A stretch of 64,000 bases of DNA from Adenophora triphylla var. japonica (taxonomy: Eukaryota; Streptophyta; Magnoliopsida; Asterales; Campanulaceae): positions 558,001 to 622,000 of the forward strand of contig JAFEMH010000339.1 in NCBI GenBank assembly GCA_022495995.1, written 5' to 3'. A model generated the notes under the pieces. The model was not told the origin of the DNA. It made no database searches and saw nothing but the letters and a program-made list of their open reading frames with translations. Both the position numbers and the translations under genes were made by a program. Below, piece after piece: positions 55,832 to 64,000 of the stretch (within the stretch, counting starts at the first letter, position 1; the number at the start of each line of letters is the position of its first letter).

Positions 55832-56586
55832 TGATGATGCCAAAAATGTTCGGATCAGCCCAAATCCAGCGACAGGTTGTATTCTGGATGTTTGAATAGC
55901 ATAAAAAAGAAGAACAAACACGTAAACTACGCCTGGGCTTCACCGGCAATGGCCCTCCGGCGTGAGAGTAAGTACTCGTGTATTGTAGAGAGCAAATCAA
56001 TTGACAAGAGTTTAGAGTCAAAAGATTCGTACCAAAATTGTATGAATTATGTCTTGTATTTATAGGTGTAGGATATAGTGTCCATCCGTGGATAGAAAGT
56101 TGTGCTAGAAGGGGATTATAACCCTAGTTGGATTATAACTTCTCACAATCCTTATTGGAGTAGGATTATATAAGTTTTCTGCACGTATGCCTAGGAGGCT
56201 TGCTCCTAGACATATGACGTTGGTCGACATATATAAATGTCGAGTAAGAGGTGGACAAGGGTAGAGAAGCCCATTCGCCTTGTCTTGATGTAGAACGAGT
56301 AAGCTCTGTTCGTCATTTGATGATGCCTTGGTCGGCTTTTGCAGGGGCCTTGTCGGCCTATTTGAGTGTTCCTTGTCGACATAGTTCGTTATTGGCCTTA
56401 GTCATTATATTCGCTCTAATATGTCTAGATCGAAATAGTGGGAAATGACGAGGAGGCATGACGAGCATTGGTATGGAAGTCCATTTCCTATGTCGTATTT
56501 GAGACTTGAATAAATTTTACTTTGGGCCCAACCCAGTGGCCTTGCCCGATTTCTGACCCATGCTCGTTCTCGTTTTATACCGTTCA
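55832..56586 (-). repeat. Tat-2 5' LTR
   Basis: 755 bp, TGATGATGCC...CCGTTCA, TSD GCTTA at 56587. Minus-strand TATA (cctataaatac) at about 56056-56066. It lacks the internal duplication of the other LTR and differs from it at many positions, so Tat-2 is older than Copia-B. Confidence 0.9.
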
Positions 56587-56597
56587 GCTTATTTTAG

Positions 56598-56870
56598 TAC
56601 TTACTCTGTTCCATTACAAAAGGTACAAAGTAAGTTTTGCATAAATATTAAGAAAAAGTGTATAGTTTAGTAAGTGTCATGGGTATGAAAAGTGAGGTAG
56701 GAGAGAGAAAGTGAGATAGGAAATAGTAAATGCATAAATGATATGAGTATGACAAATGGGTCACAAGAATAAACAAGTATTAAAAACTTTCCTTTTTGAG
56801 CTTGTGCATTTTGTAATTGGACAAAAAAATGAGGCTTTTGTGCCTTTTGTAATGGAATTGAGAGAGTTTA
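56598..56870. mobile_element. MITE with TACAAAAGG-type inverted ends
   Basis: The left end ttactctgttccattacaaa continues aaggtacaaa. The complement of the right end (ctctctcaattccattacaa, then aaggcacaaa) matches it imperfectly. About 270 bp; it lies 11 bp from the Tat-2 LTR. Confidence 0.7.
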
Positions 56871-56929
56871 TGTTATGCACATGCAAAGTGTTTGATAAAT
56901 GACTTAGCTAGATGTTGTTTCTTAGTTAT

Positions 56930-57700
56930 TGACAAGTGAGTTATTGAATTTCTAGTTTGTTCATATGTAAAAATGAAATTTTATACTTTTGAACATGTAA
57001 AAATGAGGATTGCTAATTATTTAAAGTTCTTTTAATATTTTTTACACGACTGATAATTAAATTTTTGTCATTTAAAAAGGATTGCTCATATTTTAAAATT
57101 TGAACAAGTGTGACTAAACTAATATTTTGGTCATTTTGAACAAGTGTGAAATTTTAAATAATTGAGAAATTCAGTTATCAGTTATTTATGTGAGAAATAA
57201 AATTGAAAATTGAGTAATCAATTGTTCAAAAATGATATAACATTTTTTTCTTTTATAAGTGAGAAAGAAAATTTTATTATCATTTGTGAATAACTGAGAA
57301 TTGAATTTATCAATTTTACAAGCGATAATGATATTTTTTGGCGTAATTGTGAATATCTGAGATTTGAATTTATCAGTTTTACAAGTGAACAATGAAAAAA
57401 CAAAATGAGGAAATTGAGACTGAATTAATCAGATTTAAAAGTAAAAAAGGGTAAAAAAAAAAAAAAAATTATCGCAATTGTGAGCGACTGAGACATGAAT
57501 TATCAGTTTTAAAAGTGATTTTGGTAAAGGGCACATGATAAATTGGGTTCTCAATTGTTTAAAGGGCATGTTACATCACACAAATGTGAAATTATATAAA
57601 TTTGAAATCAAACAAATGTGAAAAATATAGAGATGAATTTATCAGTTTTTATAGTGATATCACACGACTGTGAAATATAGAGTGACATGGGCAAAATAGT
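56930..57700. repeat. Degenerate AT-rich tandem repeat
   Basis: Loosely repeated phrases gaatttatcagttttacaag, caattgtgaa and tgagaaattgag recur every 50-75 bases. Copies are strongly diverged. ORFs at 57186-57403 are shadows. Confidence 0.55.
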
Positions 57701-57835
57701 TTAGAAACTTATTAACGAGATTTGAAAATGACAGTTCTTAAAAACTTAAAAGTATATTAATTTGGCTAAAAGAATTACTGGTGAAAGCCTCATTACAGAA
57801 AGCCTAGTGGTTGTGGTATTGAGTAAACTACGAAC

Positions 57836-58310
57836 TTGGCAGTTTCACCACCGGGTGCTATCAGCAGTGTTAGTTACTTGAAGAGGTGTTACTTTCCAAC
57901 ATCAATTACTTGTGCGTTATTTCCACCTGAATTTATAAGCTATGACGAGGTTTGGCCTTCTGCACAATGTGGTTTCCCATTTGAGATATTTCCTGTTCGA
58001 GATTTTGATACCGCCGTAATCAGGCAAAAGCATTGTATCACCTTAACAACCACAGTAATTTTGCTCCTCGATTTATCAACAATTCCTGGCCCCACATCCA
58101 CCAATTTTCTGGAGTTCAACATCGATGATTTCTCCGGGAGAAGAATTTCGGTGGAGTTTTGGAAGCAGCGACGATCTCCTCAATCAGAACACGGTAGATC
58201 AATCGTTTCGCAATTGTAGGGAGATCTATGGTTTAGTGTCAGAAGTCGGAAATGGTGATCTGAGTTCGTTTGAAAGTCAGAATGCGCATAAAGAGAATGC
58301 GTTAACTTGA
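57836..58310 (+). pseudogene. Unrecognised coding-like segment in two frames
   Basis: The ORF 57836-58219 reads MAVSPPGAISSVSYLKRCYF, then PPEFISYDEVWPSAQCGFPF and EFNIDDFSG. A second ORF in another frame (58125-58310) takes over with SSDDLLNQNTVDQSFRNCRE and YGLVSEVGNGDLSSFESQNA before TGA. Codon composition changes sharply from the AT-rich surroundings, and the two halves read like one protein with a +1 or -1 break near 58130-58200. I recognise no domain. It could be a captured gene fragment or the remains of a host exon. Confidence 0.35.
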
Positions 58311-59962
58311 GGTGTGGTACTTTTGTCATTTAAAATTATTATAAAGAGGGTAACATGCTTAGGGGTTTTGATTTCAACACATGTATCTTATTATAAAAAT
58401 TGATATTTAATGGAGTATATCTTTATTGGTAAATTTTACTATATCTCAAGAATTTATTGGTAAAAACCTCTTTATTAATTAACATATTAACAATTAAGAA
58501 ATAAGAAATTTGGAGTTTGACAAATTTATTGAGTCAAAAAGAGAGGAGTTAGAGAAAAATTGAGATCCTGAGATTTTTGTGAACAGAGAACTGTGAGAAG
58601 GAGAAGAGATGTTCTTATTGATTATTGAGAAGAGTCTCAAATTTAATATACTAAGGCCTCTTACCAGTATTAGCGTTTTGATTGGAATTAATAATATCAA
58701 TGTCTGCTAAATATATATTTTGTAGAAAATTAATGCATAGGATAATCCGGATTAAACCCTTTATCCCCTCCTTATTTATCCCTAATAAAACGTGTTATTA
58801 TTAAGACGGGTGCAAGGATTGTGGGGATAAAATTATTATGACAAAAATACCCTATTTGTATGAAATCAACCAAGCATCTCTCCCGCATTTCATTCCAGAA
58901 TATACTCCCTGCGACTATCTTCCACTGTCATCAACTCACCCTTCGCCGGCTCCGTCATCCACCTGCACAATCGAGATCATCTTTGCGTTTTATCTTCATC
59001 AAACTCTTTTTGTGATTTTCTTTTGATTTTTGATAGGGTTATTATTCTTAATCTCCTTTTGATTTAGGGCTATAATATGATGATTTAGAAATTGGATAAT
59101 ATGATGATTTAGAAATTGGAAAATTGAATTTCAATTCACTGCTTTGAGGTTTGGCCTTTTGATTTTTTATGTAGGGTTATTATTCTCAATACATTTCTTA
59201 CAATCTCCCAAATGTATCTCTTCATTCATGTAGTTATTTCTCTCAATTCAATCCATTTATTAGTCATAACCTTTTCAGTTTCTTCTAAAAAAACTTCAAT
59301 TCCTCAACAGCAAAAAATCATGTAATCTGGGTTTCTTATATTGAGTTTTTAATTGATTTTGAGTCTAATTTTTAAAACTTCAATGCCTTAATTTATTCCT
59401 TTAATTGAATCATATGAAGAGATCAATATTTCTTCAAACATTCTTAAATATGGAAGAACTGATTCTTAATTAGGAAAGAATTAATACCATGAATAATTTC
59501 GTATTTTACTAATAAAAATCAATTCATGTATTAATTTTAGAAATATTTGTAGTGCTTTATACTACTCCTAGCAAACATAAATATTAAAATTTTGTCAGGA
59601 TTAATAAGATCCGTATTATTACTCCAATTCTTAATTATAGCTTTTTAATAATACTGACTTATCCTCTCAGCAGTAGCCAAACGAGTTCTAAGAGTAACTT
59701 TATAACCTACCTCTCTCTCTCTCTCTCTCTCTCTCTCATCTTGTTCCTCAAAATTCTTAATTTTTTGATTTCCTTCTTAACAGGGTGTGAAACATAGTCA
59801 AATTTCTTCCTTTCTTCTGTCCAAAGATAAAAAAAAAATTCAACAACACAATTTTCTTTATTTCAACGAGATTACAAGTATTTGCGTTGTTGAATTTGTT
59901 TTTGTTAAGCCTAAACCTTACAACTTATTTTATTAAATCAAGTGCACGGTGTACATATACTA
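58311..59962. other. AT-rich spacer
   Basis: No gene or clear element boundary seen. Holds a (CT)n microsatellite at about 59711-59737. Short ORFs (58494-58700, 58838-59026, 59887-60131) are low-complexity. Confidence 0.4.
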
Positions 59963-60239
59963 CTCCCTCCGTCCCAGTCGAAGCTTTCCATTTTGTCATT
60001 TTGGGTGTCCCGTTAAAAGCTTTCACTTTCCTTTTTTGGCAAAGAATCTTTATTATTTCCTCCACTCATTCTCTCTCTTAATTCACTATTACACTCACAA
60101 CACTTTTCAAATTTACTATTTCCTCCACTAATTCTCTCTCCTAATTCACTATTACGCTCACAACATTTTTTCTTTCCACCCATTTCCTTAATTTGCGTGA
60201 TTTAAATAAAGTGAAAAGCTTCTGCGGGGACTAAGGGAG
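59963..60239. mobile_element. Stowaway-like MITE 1
   Basis: 277 bp, left end ctccctccgtcccagtcgaa, right end gcggggactaagggag (inverted), flanked by TA at 59961-59962 and 60240-60241. Interior shares cattttgggtgtcccgttaa with MITE 2. Confidence 0.85.
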
Positions 60240-60324
60240 TATATAAAAGGCAAAATGCGATTGAATCCCACCAGTACAATATTACTATACGTCAATGTTG
60301 CTTAAATAGAGATTTTAAAATATA

Positions 60325-60599
60325 CTACTCCGTCCCAATAAGAGCTGTCCATTTTTTGGGCAGCACGCAAATTAAGGAATTGGGGAAAGTAAAAATGATG
60401 TGAGTGTAATTTGAAAATAGGAAAGAGAATGAGTGGAGAGAATAGTAAATTATAATGGTGTTGTGAGTATTAAAATAATGGAGGAGAGAGAATGAGTGGA
60501 GGGAATAGTGAAGATTCCTTTGCCAAAAAAGGAAAGTGAAAGCTATTAACGGGACACCCAAAATGGCAAAATGGGAAGCTACTATTGGGAAGGAGGGAG
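60325..60599. mobile_element. Stowaway-like MITE 2, opposite orientation
   Basis: 275 bp, left end ctactccgtcccaataagag, right end ctattgggaaggagggag (inverted), TA on both flanks. Its interior is the inverted counterpart of MITE 1 (ttaacgggacacccaaaatg). Confidence 0.85.
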
Positions 60600-60787
60600 T
60601 ATAAATAAGATTGGAAAAATTGTTTATTTGATAAGAAATTGGAAACAAGTATAAAACTACTCTTAATAGGATTGAACTGTAGATTAAATATTCATAGGGT
60701 TGGAATTGAAACAAATATTCCTAGGGTTGGAATTAAAACAATATGCAATCAGCACATAAATTATGTTTTTATAAATATATTTAAGTC

Positions 60788-61349
60788 TGTTGGGAAATAA
60801 TGGTCTATAATTGCTATGCAAAGATGAATACAAATATGAAGTAGAAATACAAAAACAATAACAAGCAATGAATACAGAGATTTACGTGGAAAACCCCTCA
60901 AAACAAGAGTAGTAAAAAATCACGGGCGACGGAGAACAATCCACTATATCAATCAAGAATATAAGGAGATGATCAAGGTGAAAAACAATCACACAATCTC
61001 ACAATCTCTCAATGGTGAATACCTAGCTTGTTTCTATCTCTCTCTATCCAAGGCATACGGAGGAACAATGACAAAAGGACTATTTATATTACAAGGGAAA
61101 AGAAAACACAAACTGAACCCTAGATCAAGCCCAGCCCGTCAACAAGACGAAACGAGGCCAAAGGCTTGGCCCATCACCATGCGGTCAAGCCTCACGAGGC
61201 CAAAGGCCCGGCCCAGCCAACCCACACATGCGGTCAGCCGCACGTGCGGTCAGCCGCACAGCCAAACCAAACAGCCACAACCAAACCGCAAAACCCCTTT
61301 TGCCAGGACATGCCATTCTCCCTTGTCAACAATTGAGAGTCACCCAACA
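60788..61349 (-). repeat. Copia-C 3' LTR
   Basis: 562 bp, TGTTGGG...CCCAACA inverted ends. Minus-strand TATA (tataaatag) at about 61080-61089. The palindrome tgcggtcagccgca recurs at 61230-61262 with a partial copy near 61180. The PPT (aaggtggagaat on the minus strand) follows at 61350-61362. Confidence 0.8.
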
Positions 61350-61431
61350 ATTCTCCACCTTGACGATCAATCCCGAAACAAGCTATCTCCAAGAGAACAT
61401 CTCTTTCTCCGTCGCCACACCCCGAAGGGCA

Positions 61432-62484
61432 TCAATGACTAGTAACACCCACTAAGTCCAAGCAATGCTTGAACTTAGCAATCTGCAAAGGCTTTGTCAA
61501 CATATCCGCCGGGTTGTCAACTGTATCAACTTTCTTCAGAACGACCTCACCACTTGCAATTGAAGTCCTCACAAAGTGATACTTAATATCAATGTGCTTC
61601 GTTCTCCTATGGAAAGAATTCTGATTCTTCGCCAAACAGATAGCGCTTTGGCTATCACTGAAAACCTCAGGAGCACCTTGAACCATACCAAGTTCACGAA
61701 CCAAGCCACCAAGCCATTTGGCTTCCTTTACAGCCTCTGTTATAGCCATATACTCAGCCTCAGCAGTAGACAACACTGTGACTTCCTACAGTCCATATTT
61801 CCAACTAATAGCGGAACCACCAAGACAAAACACATACCCCGTTGTAGACTTTCTGTCATCAAGATTACCGCCCCAATCTGAATCAACATGCCCAACAAAA
61901 CCATCACGATTCCTACCATAGACAATGCATAAATCCGGTGCACCACACAAGTATCTAAGAATCCACTTGACAGCATTCCAATGCTCTTTACCTGGATTCC
62001 CCATGTATTGACTCACTACGCTCACTACTTGAGCAATATCAGGCCGAGTGCAAACCATAGCATACATAATACACCCCACAGCATTCGAATATGGAACACG
62101 TGACATATAATCTTCCTCATCTTTAGACTTGGGACAATCTAAAGAAGACAACCGAAAGTGAGAAGCTAGAGGTGTACTCACAGATTTGGCATCCTTCATG
62201 TTGAACTGCTCCAAGACCCTCTGTACATACTTTCCTTGCGACAAGTAAAGTAGTCCCCTTTTTCGATCTCGTTCAATTTCCATGCCAAGAATCTTCCTCG
62301 CAGCACCTAGATCTTTCATCTCAAACTCCCCTTTCAACATCAATTTCACCTGGTTGACATCATTAATATCTTTTGCAGCTACAAGCATATCATCGACATA
62401 TAACACAAGATAAATTAATGAGCCATCACTACAGCCCTTCAAGTAGACACAACTATCAAAATCACTCCTAGCAAAACCATGGAC
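61432..62484 (-). pseudogene. Copia-C pol, RT C-terminus and RNase H
   Basis: Minus strand from the break: HGFARSDFDSCVYLKG, then catalytic YVDDMLVAAK, EFEMKDLGAARKILGMEIER, PYSNAVGCIMYAMVCTRPDI and VGHVDSDWGGNLDDRKSTTG. A TAG at 61786 (Gln expected in SWKYGLQ) interrupts the frame. RNase H then continues STAEAEYMAITEAVKEAKWL, SDSQSAICLAKN and RTKHIDIKYHFV to the stop at 61432. Domain order and motifs are those of Ty1/Copia. It is related to but distinct from Copia-A. The N-terminal pol domains are missing from the window. Confidence 0.88.
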
Positions 62485-64000
62485 TGTGAGGACCCCGACC
62501 CGGAACCTACACGTGTCCCGAGCTGGAGCGTCCTCAAACTATCCCAAATTTCCTAAACTTTTAAAACCTTTATTTAACTTTCAAAAATAAATACAATTAT
62601 TATACCCATTTCATAATAAATCTATACTTTTTCACAAAGGAGAAATAGCTATCCAACTTAGAATATAAGAAACGTTTTTAGCTACGAAACGGCCTTGGTT
62701 ATAACATAAAATAAAGATTTATAATTACAATTTCATAAATGAATTATACCAAAGTACACTTTCTATACCAACCTAATCATACCCCGACAAGTCCCACAAT
62801 ATAACTTCCAAACTCCTCACCGCCCTTACTTGACTGGTCCACCTGTCTCAGAATCTAAAACAGTAAAGGGGAGAGGGGTGAGAATAAATCTCAGCAAGCT
62901 ATTATGGATGCAAAGCAAGATGCCATACAAGATGCAACACGTAGCATGGCAACACATCAAAAGACATATTCATATAACCCGAGAGGCTCGCCGCCAACCG
63001 TCCCATACCGGTTGGAGACAACGACCACTCAAAGCATGAATATATCACAACACATAAGTACGATAAAGTAACACTTAGAAGGATACTGAGCCAAGGTTTC
63101 ATCTCCAAAAGGATATACACATCCGAGCAAAGAAGAATAAGCCGATGAAGCTGTTCCGGAACCATGAACAATAACAGTACTCTGGGGACTCGGACACACA
63201 GTCGTATCCCCGGTGAAAACTAGACCATCTACCTCAAAAGGAGATGCTAGCCCACAAATCCCACACAAGGGGGACAAACTCGGCAATGTATGAATTATAA
63301 TGAACTCGGCTCGGTGCCATTATAAATCCATAACATTGCCCAACAAACAATTAAATCAATACCAGCTGGATTTACATAACTAAGCACAAAGAATAACATA
63401 CTTGCTTAACCAAACATTGTATGATCCAAAGTAGGGATACATACTACAACAAAGATATCATGAAGATAGCAATACTATATCAAGTATTCAACATTAGCAA
63501 GCACATAATAGATACTTGAATAAATTCCACAAAAAGGGATAACAATATATCAACATGGTAAAATATACTCATGTTCAACCAATAATCGAGTGCAAAGATT
63601 TGATCAACACACAATGCATAATATAATCAATGTATATGAACTCAATGTAAGGCAAGGAAATATCATCAATCCATCCTACAAGGTCATTATACAATAAAAC
63701 AAGGCCTCTATGAAGGTTCAAGCTCAATTTACTAAGTGGGAGTCACAATCTATAAGTGACCAAACAATGTTGCTAACCATTCCCGGTTCGTATTTACAGC
63801 TAAACTTCCCGGGGTCTTGGGCGACCGCCCATACCTCTTGGGCGACCGCCCAAGAGGCTTTACAAGGCACACGCAACTTACGGACACATGGGCGGCGCTC
63901 AGCGCCCCTTTGGCGACCGCCCAAGTCTTGCCGGATCCTTACATTCCCAAGCTTCCCAAATTGAAATCTCTTACTAATTTCTTTCACTTCCCAAGTTTTA
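62485..64000 (+). mobile_element. Probable LTR of a further retrotransposon, truncated by the window
   Basis: It begins TGTGAGGACCCCGACCCGG exactly where Copia-C pol is interrupted, as expected for an LTR insertion (possible TSD TGGAC at 62480-62484). It contains no ORF I support and ends with repeated ggcgaccgccc palindromes (about 63818-63930). Lineage and far end cannot be determined. Confidence 0.5.

Larger units (their letters stand above)
60788..62484 (-). mobile_element. Copia-C: 3' part of a Ty1/Copia element
   Basis: Contains an intact 3' LTR (60788-61349), PPT and the RT/RNase H end of pol. At 62484/62485 the pol frame is cut by another LTR-like sequence starting TGTGAGGACC, so the rest of the element should lie beyond the window. 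Confidence 0.85.

Noticed and set aside
62830..63987. Several ORFs of 69-89 aa near the right edge
   Set aside because: On both strands, overlapping, no domain; located in a putative LTR.

Overview
This window looks like repeat-rich intergenic DNA from a flowering plant, probably a eudicot. It is AT-rich and built almost entirely from nested plant transposable elements: Tat-lineage Ty3/Gypsy elements with antisense ORFs, a Sirevirus-like Ty1/Copia element, CACTA (En/Spm), MULEs, Helitron-like ends and Stowaway-like MITEs. I see no intact host gene, rRNA or tRNA. Nearly every recognisable coding region carries stops or frameshifts. The species cannot be fixed from the sequence alone.

Layout. 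1-2.1 kb: a cluster of Helitron-like copies on the minus strand. 2.3-2.7 kb: an orphan promoter/leader-like stretch. 2.97-5.64 kb: a MULE with a 9-bp target duplication carrying a broken OTU cysteine-protease gene. 5.8-7.0 kb: a second element with long terminal inverted repeats. 7.5-34.75 kb: a three-level nest. A Copia fragment (Copia-A, plus strand) is split by a 26-kb Tat/Ogre-like Gypsy (Tat-1, plus strand, 7740-33955). The 3' LTR of Tat-1 is split by a Sirevirus-like Copia (Copia-B, minus strand, 23263-33760, 986-bp LTRs, TSD AACTT). 34.85-56.59 kb: a second Tat-type Gypsy (Tat-2, minus strand, TSD GCTTA). A CACTA element lies in its antisense gene (about 36.7-45.6 kb), and a clean Sirevirus-type solo LTR (49147-50603, TSD CTTAT) lies in its integrase. 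56.6-60.8 kb: MITEs, degenerate AT-rich repeats and one unrecognised ORF. 60.8-62.5 kb: the 3' part of a third Copia (Copia-C, minus strand), broken at 62485 by what looks like the LTR of another element running off the window.

How the parts work together. Each retroelement supplies its own promoter (a TATA box in each LTR), primer-binding site and gag/pol proteins. Both Tat elements also carry extra genes in antisense orientation between pol and the 3' LTR. In Tat-1 these are a DUF7745-type ORF and a plant-mobile-domain ORF with a spliceable intron. In Tat-2 it is a coiled-coil ORF with its own apparent promoter.

The most unusual signal is a family of roughly 40-60 bp double palindromes, built from AGTGTTGCC and its complement GGCAACACT. 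They are scattered through Copia-B in LTRs, spacers and, in frame, inside gag, pol and the env-like ORF. More broadly, most LTR elements here carry their own repeated palindromic or GC-rich 'keyword', and the MULE carries a comparable ATTTCGTGT/ACACGAAAT array. All boundaries and comparisons were made by eye.
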